Positions 8,757 to 16,804 of a stretch of 64,000 nucleotides of DNA are shown here, one piece after another. The notes below the pieces were generated by a model. It had not been told where the DNA came from and did no database searches. It saw nothing but the letters and a program-made list of their open reading frames with translations. The position numbers were made by a program, and so were the translations under genes. The stretch is from Limnobacter litoralis (GTDB taxonomy: Bacteria > Pseudomonadota > Gammaproteobacteria > Burkholderiales > Burkholderiaceae_B): positions 40,503 to 104,502 of the forward strand of contig NZ_BSOJ01000018.1 in assembly GCF_030160455.1 (NCBI RefSeq), written 5' to 3'. How positions within the stretch are numbered: position 1 is the first letter of the stretch; each line of letters opens with the position of its first letter.

Positions 8757-9461
8757 ATGATTGTGTTGAAGCAATTGGCCTCTCCGCCGAAGTTTTACGC
8801 CTTTGCAAGCAGTGTGTGGCCCTGGCTCACGGGCCTGGGGGGCTTGATTCTGTTGGCAGGTTTGATCGTGGGGCTGTTGGTTGCGCCAGCAGACGCAGTG
8901 CAAGGCGAGGTTTATCGTGCAATCTACGTACACGTGGCCACTGCTTGGATGTCCATGTTCCTCTACCTCGTGGCGTGTGGATACGCAGTGCTGCATTGGG
9001 TTTACCGCACCAATGTGTCCGCGGTCATGATGCGGGCCATATTGCCCACAGGCGGCTGGATGACCCTGGTAGCGCTGGTCACGGGCGCGCTGTGGGGCAA
9101 GCCCACCTGGGGAACCTATTGGGTGTGGGACGCCCGAATGACCTCGGAATTGTTGCTCCTGTTCATTTATTTGGGTCTGATCGCACTGGGTCAACTGGCC
9201 GCTGATCCCTCGAAATCAGACCGACTGTTGTCGATTGGTTTGCTGCTTGCGGCGGTCAACATTCCATTGATTTACTTCTCAGTGATTTTCTGGAACACGC
9301 TGCATCAAGGCTACAGCGTGTCACTGTCGGGCAGCCATCTCGACACTTCAATTGCCTGGGGCATGTGGTTGTCTGTGTTGGGCGTCTGGTTTTGGTGTGC
9401 AGGAACGGTGCTCAACAGGGCAAGGCATTTACTGGTGCTGCGCAGGGGGGCATTTCGATGA
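8757..9461 (+). CDS. ccmC: Heme handling protein CcmC
   Basis: 234 residues with six predicted membrane helices. The tryptophan-rich WWD-type heme-binding segment reads WGTYWVWDARMTSELLL, and the flanking conserved His residues are present (YVHVATAWMSM before it and NTLHQGYS after it). CcmC transfers heme to CcmE on the periplasmic face. ATG 8757 is preferred to an upstream in-frame codon within ccmB because it follows the ccmAB stop directly and gives the family's usual length. The stop overlaps the ccmD start. Confidence 0.92.
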   Translation: MIVLKQLASPPKFYAFASSVWPWLTGLGGLILLAGLIVGLLVAPADAVQGEVYRAIYVHVATAWMSMFLYLVACGYAVLHWVYRTNVSAVMMRAILPTGGWMTLVALVTGALWGKPTWGTYWVWDARMTSELLLLFIYLGLIALGQLAADPSKSDRLLSIGLLLAAVNIPLIYFSVIFWNTLHQGYSVSLSGSHLDTSIAWGMWLSVLGVWFWCAGTVLNRARHLLVLRRGAFR

Positions 9462-9631
9462 ACCCTTGGACCACGGTGGCGGTTTGTGTGGCGCTTACCC
9501 TTGTTGTAATGATTCTGGATGCCTGCATGGCCATGCGGTCTGCAAGGCAGCCAAACTCTGACAAACTTGACAAGGGCCGGGCTGCGCGCCAGGCCAGACT
9601 TGAATCTGAATTGGCGGACAAAGGGCAATGA
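9458..9631 (+). CDS. ccmD: Heme exporter subunit CcmD
   Basis: 57 residues: one N-terminal membrane helix (WTTVAVCVALTLVVMILDAC) followed by a short charged cytoplasmic tail, as in CcmD. These proteins are poorly conserved, so the call depends on size, topology and position. ATGA overlap with ccmC upstream and again with ccmE downstream shows tight translational coupling. CcmD helps release holo-CcmE from the CcmABC complex. Confidence 0.75.
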   Translation: MNPWTTVAVCVALTLVVMILDACMAMRSARQPNSDKLDKGRAARQARLESELADKGQ

Positions 9632-10035
9632 CAACTGCAAGATCCAAACGCATCGCCTGGCTGGCGGCCATTGTTGTGGTGGCCACAGGGTTTGGCGTTT
9701 CACTTTACAAAGTGTTCAATGACAACCTGGTGTTTTTTTACACGCCCACACAAATTTTGCATGGCGACACACCCACAGGCCTGAAAAGTTATCGTCTTGG
9801 CGGCATGGTGGTTCAGGGCAGCCTTCAGCGAGAACCCAATACTTTGACTGTCCATTTCAATGTAACCGATCAGAAAATGACGGTGCCTGTAACCTTCACT
9901 GGCATCTTGCCCGACTTGTTTAAAGAAGGGGCCGGTGTGGTGGCCGACGGCGGGTGGAACGGACAATTGTTTACCGCCAAAGAGGTGCTGGCCAAGCACG
10001 ACGAAAAATACATGCCTCCTGGAGTACCGAAGTGA
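9628..10035 (+). CDS. ccmE: Heme chaperone CcmE
   Basis: 135 residues. An N-terminal signal anchor (about residues 9-28) is followed by the OB-fold domain (FFYTPTQI, YRLGGMVVQGSL, VTFTGILPDLFKEGAGVVADG) and the heme-attachment site LAKHDEKYMPP, in which the His forms the covalent bond to heme and the Tyr is the axial ligand. CcmE receives heme from CcmC and delivers it to CcmF. Start ATG 9628 overlaps the ccmD stop. The chain ends soon after MPP, with a short flexible tail. Confidence 0.93.
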   Translation: MTTARSKRIAWLAAIVVVATGFGVSLYKVFNDNLVFFYTPTQILHGDTPTGLKSYRLGGMVVQGSLQREPNTLTVHFNVTDQKMTVPVTFTGILPDLFKEGAGVVADGGWNGQLFTAKEVLAKHDEKYMPPGVPK

Positions 10036-12053
10036 TCGCGTTTCTGTCGCAGTTTTTTCTCTCCCTTGCCTTGATGCTTTGTTTGATGGGTTCCGGCCTT
10101 GGCTTTTACAAAATCAGGGGGGTGTTCAGCCACGGACCTGCGGTGCCTTTGCTCAAGGCCATGGAGCGCAACGCGGTACTGATTTTTGCTTTGGTGCTGT
10201 TGGCGTTTGCAGGCCTTGCCTACTCGTTTGCGATCAGTGATTTTTCAATTCGAAATGTGGCTGAAAACTCCAACAGTATTTTGCCTTTGCCTTTCAAGAT
10301 TGCCGCCACATGGGGCTCCCATGAGGGTTCATTCCTGTTGTGGATCCTGATGTTTTCCGGCTGGATGATGGCCTTGGCGCTGTCTCGGTTTGAAGTGACC
10401 GCCTGTTTCAAGGTGCGTGTGCTGGCCACTTTGCAGCTGGTCATGATCGGCTTTTTGCTTTACCTGCTGATTGCCTCCAATCCGTTTGAGTACCTGAACC
10501 CTGCACCCGTTGAAGGGCGTGACTTGAACCCATTGTTGCAGGACATTGTGATGATCATCCACCCACCCATGCTGTACATGGGTTACGTGGGCTTTGGTGT
10601 GTCATTTGCCTTTGCAATTGCCGGTTTGCTTGAGGGTCGATTTGACATGACCTGGGCACGGTGGAGCCGTCCTTGGGCCAACACCGCATGGGGGTTCCTG
10701 ACGCTTGGCATTATGTTGGGCAGCTGGTGGGCCTACCGTGAGTTGGGCTGGGGGGGCTGGTGGTTCTGGGATCCCGTTGAAAATGCATCCCTAATGCCCT
10801 GGCTGGCTGGCACGGCACTCATCCACTCATTGGCTGTCAGTGAAAAACGGGGTGCGCTTCGCAGCTGGACGCTTCTGCTTGCATTGACTGCCTTTGCACT
10901 GTCACTTCTCGGCACTTTTCTCGTCAGGTCGGGCGTTCTGACATCCGTTCATGCCTTTGCAACCGACCCAAGGCGTGGCGTCTTCATTCTTGCTTTGTTG
11001 TTTGCAGTGGTGGGCGGCAGCTATGTGCTTTACGCGCTTCGCACCCGTGAGGTGGGCTCTGGCGGCGAATTCACTGCCACCAGTCGTGAAGCGCTCTTGT
11101 TGTCCAACAATGTCATGATGTCGGCGGCACTGGTGACCGTCATGCTGGGTACGCTGTATCCCCTGGCGGTTGAAGTGCTAAGCCAGCGAAAAATGTCAGT
11201 GGGCCAGCCTTATTTTGAATTGCTGTTTGTGCCCATTCTGCTTCCCGCTTTGATCTTGATGGCCTTTGGCCCAGAGAGCCGCTGGAAAGACACACGGCTG
11301 GCCAAATATGCAAAGCCAGGTGTTTGGGCATTGGGCTTTGCGGGGCTGGCCTTGTTGAGTTCGGTGGTGCTTTACTCACACTTCAGCTGGGTGTGGGCAT
11401 TCGGCTTGGTTGCAGCTGCATTTTTGGCGGGCGGCACTGTTCACCACGCGGTACAGTCCATTCGCAAAATCGGAGAAAGCCAACCCAACAGCGGGTTGTG
11501 GTTCCGTATTAATCGCTTGTCATTGTCGTATTGGGGCATGATTATCGCCCACCTTGGCGTTGCGGTTTTTGTGATTGGTGTGGGTTGGACAAAGACCTTT
11601 GAAGTAGAAACAGACGCGGTGCTTAAACCGGGCGAAACGTCGCAGGTTGGGCCTTGGCGCGTGACGTTTCTGGGTGTAGACAACATCACCGGCAGCAATT
11701 ACCGCGCCGATGCAGGCGTGTTTGAACTGACCAAGGGTGTTGGCAATGTGATCTACCTGCTTGAACCCGAAAAACGTCAGTATGCTTCTTCAGCACAGGC
11801 CATGACCGAATCTGCAATTCACACAGACTGGTTCAGCGATGTTTACGTGTCTCTTGGTGAGCCGGTGCAGTCCGACAAATCCGGGCAACAGGCCTCTGCC
11901 TGGGGCGTTCGGCTGTATTACAAGCCACTGGTCAATTTGATCTGGATTGGTTGCATCATCATGGCCTTGGGTGGTTTTCTGACTGTGTTTGACAAGCGAT
12001 ACCAGAGTCGCAAAAAGAGTGGGGCAACGGTGACGGGGGAAGTGAATGCTTAA
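10032..12053 (+). CDS. ccmF: Cytochrome c heme lyase CcmF
   Basis: 673 residues with many membrane helices. The WWD domain reads ELGWGGWWFWDPVENASLMPW, closely matching the family, and conserved His residues flank it (MIIHPPMLYMGY, ALIHSLAVSEKRG). GTG 10032, overlapping the ccmE stop, is preferred over a longer in-frame extension inside ccmE because it gives the expected N-terminal helix (FLSQFFLSLALMLCLMGSGL) and normal length. CcmF reduces heme and, with CcmH and CcmI, ligates it to apocytochrome. The end overlaps ccmG by 8 bases. Confidence 0.93.
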   Translation: MIAFLSQFFLSLALMLCLMGSGLGFYKIRGVFSHGPAVPLLKAMERNAVLIFALVLLAFAGLAYSFAISDFSIRNVAENSNSILPLPFKIAATWGSHEGSFLLWILMFSGWMMALALSRFEVTACFKVRVLATLQLVMIGFLLYLLIASNPFEYLNPAPVEGRDLNPLLQDIVMIIHPPMLYMGYVGFGVSFAFAIAGLLEGRFDMTWARWSRPWANTAWGFLTLGIMLGSWWAYRELGWGGWWFWDPVENASLMPWLAGTALIHSLAVSEKRGALRSWTLLLALTAFALSLLGTFLVRSGVLTSVHAFATDPRRGVFILALLFAVVGGSYVLYALRTREVGSGGEFTATSREALLLSNNVMMSAALVTVMLGTLYPLAVEVLSQRKMSVGQPYFELLFVPILLPALILMAFGPESRWKDTRLAKYAKPGVWALGFAGLALLSSVVLYSHFSWVWAFGLVAAAFLAGGTVHHAVQSIRKIGESQPNSGLWFRINRLSLSYWGMIIAHLGVAVFVIGVGWTKTFEVETDAVLKPGETSQVGPWRVTFLGVDNITGSNYRADAGVFELTKGVGNVIYLLEPEKRQYASSAQAMTESAIHTDWFSDVYVSLGEPVQSDKSGQQASAWGVRLYYKPLVNLIWIGCIIMALGGFLTVFDKRYQSRKKSGATVTGEVNA

Positions 12054-12579
12054 ACGTCTTAAACTCTTCTTGCCCCTGCTGGTTCTTGCCTTTCTCGGGA
12101 TTTTTTTGTTCCGTGGGTTGTGGCTAGACCCCAAAAAGTTGCCTTCTGCGCTAATTGGAAAACCTGTGGCAACGATGAATTTGCCGGTGTTGCCCTTCGA
12201 TCCGTCCATCGTGAGTGTCGATCAGATTCGTGATTTTCGAACCAACAAGGATTTTTTAGGCAAACCCTGGTTGCTGAATGTTTTTGCCTCCTGGTGCCAG
12301 AGTTGTCTGGAAGAGCATCCCCGTTTGCTCAAGCTGGCCAAAGAAAAGAAGGTTTTTTTGGTGGGCTTGGCCTACAAAGACGATCTGGAAGCCACGCGAC
12401 AGTGGCTGGCTGAACACGGAAACCCTTACAGCCTGATATTGGTTGATCAGTCGGGTCGTTTTGGCATCGACATGGGTGTTTATGGCGTGCCCGAAACCTT
12501 CGTCATCAACGACAAAAACATCATCGTACGCAAACAGGTCGGGCCCATTCCTGCTAACTTTGATCCGGATCAGCCATGA
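12046..12579 (+). CDS. ccmG: Thiol:disulfide oxidoreductase CcmG (DsbE)
   Basis: 177 residues. An N-terminal membrane anchor (about residues 5-24) precedes a thioredoxin fold with active site WCQSC in NVFASWCQSCLEEHP; the cis-Pro loop reads GVYGVPETFVI. It keeps the heme-binding cysteines of apocytochromes reduced in the periplasm. The usual CcmG active site is WCxxC with a Pro at the second position (WCPTC or WCVPC); Gln-Ser here is a modest departure. Downstream ccmH starts inside its stop codon. Confidence 0.9.
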   Translation: MLKRLKLFLPLLVLAFLGIFLFRGLWLDPKKLPSALIGKPVATMNLPVLPFDPSIVSVDQIRDFRTNKDFLGKPWLLNVFASWCQSCLEEHPRLLKLAKEKKVFLVGLAYKDDLEATRQWLAEHGNPYSLILVDQSGRFGIDMGVYGVPETFVINDKNIIVRKQVGPIPANFDPDQP

Positions 12580-12983
12580 ATCCCAATTTGTTGACACCCC
12601 AAGAGACCATCAAATACCGCGATGTCTCAAGTGAACTGAGATGTCTGGTCTGTCAAAATCAGTCGATCGCGGATTCGCATGCCTCGCTGGCCATTGATTT
12701 GAAAGAAGAAATTGCCGATCAGGTTCATGCAGGGAAAACCAAGGCCGAGATCAAATCGTACATGGTGGATCGTTACGGTGAATTCGTGCTGTACAAGCCC
12801 GCCTACACCGCCAACAACGCCGTTTTGTGGGCTGGTCCTTTTGTCGTGCTTGTGTTGGCTGCCATTTTGGTCCGAAAGACCATCCAGAAATCGAAGCAGG
12901 GAAGACGCACCGAGCAAAGCGCCGAGACCGAAGCGAAGTGGGCGGACGAGTTGTATGAAAAAGATCGGCAAGAGCAGGATTAG
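12576..12983 (+). CDS. ccmH: Cytochrome c maturation protein CcmH, without a recognisable signal peptide
   Basis: 135 residues. The thiol motif LRCLVCQNQSIADSHA is intact, followed by the three-helix domain (IADQVHAGKTKAEIKSYMVDR, YGEFVLYKP), one membrane helix (about residues 84-103) and a charged cytoplasmic tail. It belongs to the CcmF-H lyase complex and resolves apocytochrome disulfides. Unlike typical CcmH there is no N-terminal export signal: the chain starts MNPNLLTPQETIKYRD. No upstream in-frame start is possible because TGA lies at 12561-12563. Either the N-terminus is exported using the single helix, or the signal was lost. Final gene of the ccm operon. Confidence 0.88.
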   Translation: MNPNLLTPQETIKYRDVSSELRCLVCQNQSIADSHASLAIDLKEEIADQVHAGKTKAEIKSYMVDRYGEFVLYKPAYTANNAVLWAGPFVVLVLAAILVRKTIQKSKQGRRTEQSAETEAKWADELYEKDRQEQD

Positions 12984-13076
12984 TCGGACTGTCTCGCCTG
13001 TGGCCTTGGTGCTTGTCCCAAGCGCGCTGCTCTGTCTATCTCGCCCTTGAATTGCCCATTCAACTTGTAATTGCCT

Positions 13077-13547
13077 CTGGCCTTGGAAGCCCGAGCGACA
13101 ACTCGCCCCGCTAAAGCCGGGGCTCAGACAAGTCGCAGGTCGGGCATGTTCCAAGGCTGCGAGTCAACACAAGTGGGGCAATTCTTGAATCGGGCTTCGA
13201 CAGACTGGGCAGTGCGCTTGGGGCAGTCCGAGGCTTCGGTCAAAGTTGGTGAACTGTACGATGAGGATCAAACTGAATTGGTCAGCAGGTCAGCAGGTCA
13301 GCAGGTCAGCAGGTCAGCAGGTCAGCAGGTCAGCAGGTCAGCAGGTCAGCAGGTCAGCAGGTCAACAGATTGGTTTGAATCCCTCTACCAGTGTTCCGCG
13401 TGGTCAGGCTTTGCAGGTGGGTGTGTCACGCAGCGCGATTCAGGGTTGCCCGGCTGCTCAGCCCCGCAGCTTTGGAACATGCTCGACCTGCGACATGTTT
13501 GAGTGGCTTGCAAAGCCACGAGTTGTCGCTCGGGCTTCCAAAGCCAG
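13077..13547. repeat. Long imperfect inverted repeat forming a palindromic element
   Basis: Left arm 13077-13161 pairs with right arm 13465-13547. The outer 29 bases (13077-13105 against 13519-13547) match with one difference. An inner block of 30 bases (13132-13161 against 13465-13494) matches with two differences. Between these blocks each arm carries its own small hairpin: CCCCG..CGGGG-type at 13106-13122 on the left, and TGGCTT-TGC-AAGCCA at 13504-13518 on the right. These differ in sequence but keep pairing. The loop of about 300 bases contains the 8-bp tandem array. Nature unknown. Confidence 0.75.
13280..13367. repeat. Tandem repeat, unit GGTCAGCA, ten perfect copies and one variant
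   Basis: Ten exact 8-base units run from 13280 to 13359, followed by GGTCAACA at 13360-13367. The unit length is not a multiple of three, so copy number changes would shift any reading frame through it. Such arrays expand and contract by slippage. It lies in the loop of the surrounding inverted repeat. Confidence 0.95.
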
Positions 13548-13579
13548 GGTTCTGATCAGCGTCTTTGGGGCAAACCAAG

Positions 13580-13665
13580 CGCAAGTGACATACCCACCTG
13601 CAACAGCCGACTCAGCAATAACCAACCGCAAGTGACATGCCCATCTGCAATAGCCGACCAAGCAA
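13580..13665. repeat. Two-copy imperfect direct repeat of about 39 bases
   Basis: Copies at 13580-13618 and 13627-13665 share the frame CGCAAGTGACAT-CCCA-CTGCAA-AGCCGAC-AGCAA with about five differences. Shorter CAGCC/CCAGCAACAGCC echoes continue to about 13690. They lie just outside the right arm of the palindrome and before the ettA stop codon. Confidence 0.75.
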
Positions 13666-13706
13666 CAGCCGGCCCAGCAACAGCCAAGCCGGCCTGTCAA
13701 ACTTCG

Positions 13707-15368
13707 TCACTTCAATGGCTTGTACCGAATCCGCTTGGGCTTGGCACCTTCCTCACCAAGTCGCTTGATTTTATCGGCTTCGTATTCCTGATAGTTACCG
13801 TCAAAGAATACCCACTGTGAGTCGCCTTCACAGGCCAAAATGTGGGTTGCAATACGGTCCAGAAACCAGCGGTCGTGGCTGGTAACCAGTACAGATCCGG
13901 CGAATTCAAGCAAGGCGTCTTCCAGTGATCGCAGGGTTTCCACGTCAAGGTCGTTTGAAGGTTCGTCAAGCAGCAACACGTTGCCACCAGAAATCAGTGT
14001 TTTGGCCATGTGCAGCCGACCACGCTCTCCACCTGACAGGTTGCCAATCAGTTTCTGCTGGTCGCCGCCTTTGAAGTTGAAGCGACCCAGATAGGCGCGG
14101 GAGGACATTTCAAACTTGCCGACCGTCAAAATGTCGGCCCCATCAGAAACGCCTTCAAACACGGTTTTGTCGTTTGGCAAACTGTCGCGAGTCTGGTCGA
14201 CCACGGCCATTCGGACGGTGCTACCGATCACGATTTCGCCAGAGTCTGGCTGCTCTTTGCCAGCGATCATTTTGAACAGCGTTGATTTACCTGCACCGTT
14301 GGGTCCAATGACGCCGACGATTGCACCGGGTGGAATTTTGAAACTCAAATTGTCAATCAGCAATCGATCGCCAAATGCCTTGCTGACATTCTTGAATTCA
14401 ATGACCTCATTGCCCAGCCTTTCAGCCACGGGAATGAAAATTTCTTGTGTTTCATTTCGCTTCTGGTATTCGTGGCTGGACAGTTCTTCAAATCGCGCGA
14501 TACGCGCTTTTGATTTCGCTTGGCGGCCCTTCGGGTTCTGACGCACCCACTCCAGTTCTTTCTTCAGCGCTTTCTGACGGGCAGATTCGGAGGCTTCTTC
14601 CTGCTTCAAGCGACCTTCTTTTTGCTCAAGCCATGAGCTGTAATTTCCTTTCCAGGGAATGCCATGCCCACGGTCCAGTTCAAGAATCCATTCAGCGGCA
14701 TTGTCGAGGAAGTATCGGTCGTGAGTGACTGCGACCACTGTGCCCGGGAACTTGTGCAGGTATTGCTCCAGCCAATCAACGGACTCCGCATCCAGGTGGT
14801 TGGTGGGCTCATCCAGCAGCAGCATGTCGGGTTTGCTCATCAACAGGCGGCACAGCGCCACGCGCCGTTTTTCACCACCCGACAGGTTGCCGACTTTGGC
14901 GTCCCACGGTGGAAGGCGAAGCGAATCGGCGGCGATTTCCATCAAGTGCTCGACGTCATTTCCGGCTGCGGCAATGACCGCTTCCCACTTGGCCTGTTCT
15001 TCGGCCAGTTTGTCGAAGTCTGCGTCCGGCTCGGCGTAGGCTGCGTAAATCTCTTCAAGTTTTTGTTGGGCAACGGCGAGGTCGCCCAAACCTTCTTCCA
15101 CGGCTTGCCTGACGGTGTGGTCTGGGTTCAATTCGGGCTCTTGGGACAGGTAGCCGATTGAGATGCCAGGCATTGGCTCGGCCTCGCCCTCGATGTCCTT
15201 GTCTACGCCTGCCATTATTTTTAGCAGGGTGGATTTGCCAGAGCCGTTCAGGCCCAACACACCAATTTTCGCCCCAGGGAAGAAGCTCAAAGAAATGTCT
15301 TTAAGGATTTGTCGCTTGGGGGGAACAATCTTGCCCACCCGATTCATGCTGTAAACGTATTGAGCCAT
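13707..15368 (-). CDS. ettA: Energy-dependent translational throttle protein EttA
   Basis: 553 residues, an ABC-F protein with two ATPase domains. Domain 1 has Walker A GLNGSGKST, signature LSGGEKRR and LLLDEPTNHLD. Domain 2 has GPNGAGKST, LSGGERGR and LLLDEPSNDLD. The linker between them (about residues 245-325) is the charged helical P-site tRNA interaction motif (ARQKALKKELEWVRQNPKGR). EttA binds the ribosomal E site and restrains early elongation according to the ATP/ADP ratio. Length and the SNDLD variant match EttA rather than other ABC-F classes. It ends within the repeat-rich gap's right edge and starts 20 bases from the flavoprotein gene upstream on the same strand, suggesting co-transcription. 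Confidence 0.95.
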   Translation of the reverse strand: MAQYVYSMNRVGKIVPPKRQILKDISLSFFPGAKIGVLGLNGSGKSTLLKIMAGVDKDIEGEAEPMPGISIGYLSQEPELNPDHTVRQAVEEGLGDLAVAQQKLEEIYAAYAEPDADFDKLAEEQAKWEAVIAAAGNDVEHLMEIAADSLRLPPWDAKVGNLSGGEKRRVALCRLLMSKPDMLLLDEPTNHLDAESVDWLEQYLHKFPGTVVAVTHDRYFLDNAAEWILELDRGHGIPWKGNYSSWLEQKEGRLKQEEASESARQKALKKELEWVRQNPKGRQAKSKARIARFEELSSHEYQKRNETQEIFIPVAERLGNEVIEFKNVSKAFGDRLLIDNLSFKIPPGAIVGVIGPNGAGKSTLFKMIAGKEQPDSGEIVIGSTVRMAVVDQTRDSLPNDKTVFEGVSDGADILTVGKFEMSSRAYLGRFNFKGGDQQKLIGNLSGGERGRLHMAKTLISGGNVLLLDEPSNDLDVETLRSLEDALLEFAGSVLVTSHDRWFLDRIATHILACEGDSQWVFFDGNYQEYEADKIKRLGEEGAKPKRIRYKPLK

Positions 15369-15388
15369 TCAAAAGGTCCTGTTGATGT

Positions 15389-16531
15389 TTATGCAACGCC
15401 GGGCAATTGGCCTGACAGCGCTTGTCTTTCCTTGCTGGCTTCGCCAAGCAGAGCCATGCCCAACAACGCCCCATCTGCTGCCTTGAAAAGCGCCTTAACG
15501 CCGTTGTCGTCGGCCATTACCTCCCATGTGCCTTCATGGTGGGGAAGCGGAGGATTGACGACCGCAGGGCAGTCGGGTGTTTTGATGGTCACTGGCATAG
15601 CTGGAAACTTGATCGGCGTTTCCTTGCCGGTCAGTGTTTGTGCAATGGCACGGGCCGCCTGCATCACGGGCATGATGTAGGGCAACACGTATTTGCCGTG
15701 GTATTGCGCACAATCACCGAGTGCGTAAATACTAGCATCGTTCGTGCGGCCAAATTCATCCACCAGCACACCCCGGTCCGATGATATTCCACTGTCTTGC
15801 GCCAGCTTGGTTCTCGGCACCAAGCCAACGGCTGACAGCACCAGTTCCGCAGTTTCCTGCTCGCCTTTCGAGTCTTCCAGTTTGTAGGCGCCATCGATTT
15901 TCTCAATGCGCTTGACGCTGCGTCCCAGCTTCCATTGCACCCCTTGCTCGGCAAGCTTTTTTTGGAGAAATTCGCTGGCCTGCTCTGGCAGCAAGCGGGC
16001 CAGCGCGCGATCTGCAAGATCGTACACCGTCGCTTTGATGCCAGCTTTCAAAAGGTCATTGGCAAATTCACAGCCAATCAGCCCGGCACCCAGCACAGCC
16101 ACATGCTTTTTATCTTCCAGTTCTCGTCTGAAGGTGTCGTAGTCTGTCAAATCGTTGACGCTGAGCACATCGCCCGCACCTGATCCTTCAATGGGCAATT
16201 TGATGGTGTCTGCGCCCAGCGCAAGCACCAGTTGATCGTAGGGGTATTCGGCTGTGGCTGTTCTTACTACCTTGGCAGAACGGTCGATTGCAGTCACAGT
16301 GGTTTGGCTGATCAGTTCGACGTTTTGTTGCTCAGCCAGTTTGGCTGCTGGAGTCATAACAAGCGTTCCGGGTGTTTTGCCACTGGCCAGTGCGTTCGAC
16401 AGCATGGGTTTGGAATAAAAATCGCCACTGTCTGCGGTAATCAGCCGAATTTCATGGTCAGGCGCTGCTTTTCTCAATTCGCGGGCCAATGTCCAAGCTG
16501 CAACGCCGCTGCCGATGATTGTTGTGTTCAT
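15389..16531 (-). CDS. FAD/NAD(P)-dependent rubredoxin reductase-like flavoprotein
   Basis: 380 residues with a pyridine nucleotide-disulfide reductase fold: FAD-binding IIGSGVAAWTLAREL at the N-terminus, a second dinucleotide site VAVLGAGLIGCEFA (about residues 142-156), and the late FAD motif IYALGDCAQY. The overall size and the FYSKPMLSNALASGK segment are close to RubB/AlkT-type rubredoxin-NAD+ reductases. Such enzymes pass electrons from NADH to rubredoxin, for alkane hydroxylation or oxidative-stress reduction systems. No rubredoxin gene is adjacent, so the partner is unknown. It is upstream of ettA on the same strand. Confidence 0.8.
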   Translation of the reverse strand: MNTTIIGSGVAAWTLARELRKAAPDHEIRLITADSGDFYSKPMLSNALASGKTPGTLVMTPAAKLAEQQNVELISQTTVTAIDRSAKVVRTATAEYPYDQLVLALGADTIKLPIEGSGAGDVLSVNDLTDYDTFRRELEDKKHVAVLGAGLIGCEFANDLLKAGIKATVYDLADRALARLLPEQASEFLQKKLAEQGVQWKLGRSVKRIEKIDGAYKLEDSKGEQETAELVLSAVGLVPRTKLAQDSGISSDRGVLVDEFGRTNDASIYALGDCAQYHGKYVLPYIMPVMQAARAIAQTLTGKETPIKFPAMPVTIKTPDCPAVVNPPLPHHEGTWEVMADDNGVKALFKAADGALLGMALLGEASKERQALSGQLPGVA

Positions 16532-16563
16532 ACTTAAATCAATCCTATGGGTCGAAATGGTTT

Positions 16564-16618
16564 TCGATAGTTTATTTTTATTTTACTACGCGTTCAATTC
16601 AAAATTTCTATCGAATTG
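16564..16618. promoter_or_regulatory. AT-rich divergent promoter region with nested inverted repeats
   Basis: The 273-base gap between the flavoprotein gene (minus) and the lipoprotein gene (plus) is AT-rich. TCGATAG at 16564-16570 pairs with CTATCGA at 16608-16614, and CAATTC at 16595-16600 pairs with GAATTG at 16613-16618. Both could be operator elements, but similar short dyads occur by chance in AT-rich DNA. I did not find a convincing -35/-10 pair. Confidence 0.3.
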
Positions 16619-16804
16619 ATGGGGAATTCGCTTTAAACGCAAAGCAGTTCTTGAATATCTGTATTTTTGCACTTATCAAATTCAAAAGCTTTGTCTAAGA
16701 TGTAGGCGATGTGGTCAATTGTTGGGCATTCGGCCTTGCGTTTGGCGACAATCCTTTATTATTAGACCAAGCAAATACAATAACACCTTAATGGGAGACT
16801 CATT

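Larger units (their letters stand above)
12984..13706. other. Gene-free, repeat-rich gap between ccmH and ettA
   Basis: About 720 bases without a convincing gene. Open frames exist across it but have no recognisable domain, and their composition follows the DNA repeats. The stretch holds a long inverted repeat, an 8-bp tandem repeat in its loop and a two-copy direct repeat, each listed separately. Both neighbouring genes (ccmH rightward, ettA leftward) converge on it, so it lies between two 3' ends. Confidence 0.7.

Noticed and set aside
9954..10031. Longer N-terminus for CcmF
   Set aside because: The extension lies inside ccmE in another frame and has no similarity to CcmF. GTG 10032 overlapping the ccmE stop fits the operon pattern.
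13280..13367. CRISPR array
   Set aside because: Units are 8 bases and directly adjacent, with no spacers and no cas genes in the window.
13071..13635. Two overlapping open frames with Ser-Ala-Gly-Gln-Gln-Val-Ser-Arg repeats
   Set aside because: Their repeats are a by-product of the 8-bp DNA repeat, which reads in all frames. No ribosome binding site, domain or codon bias supports a protein.
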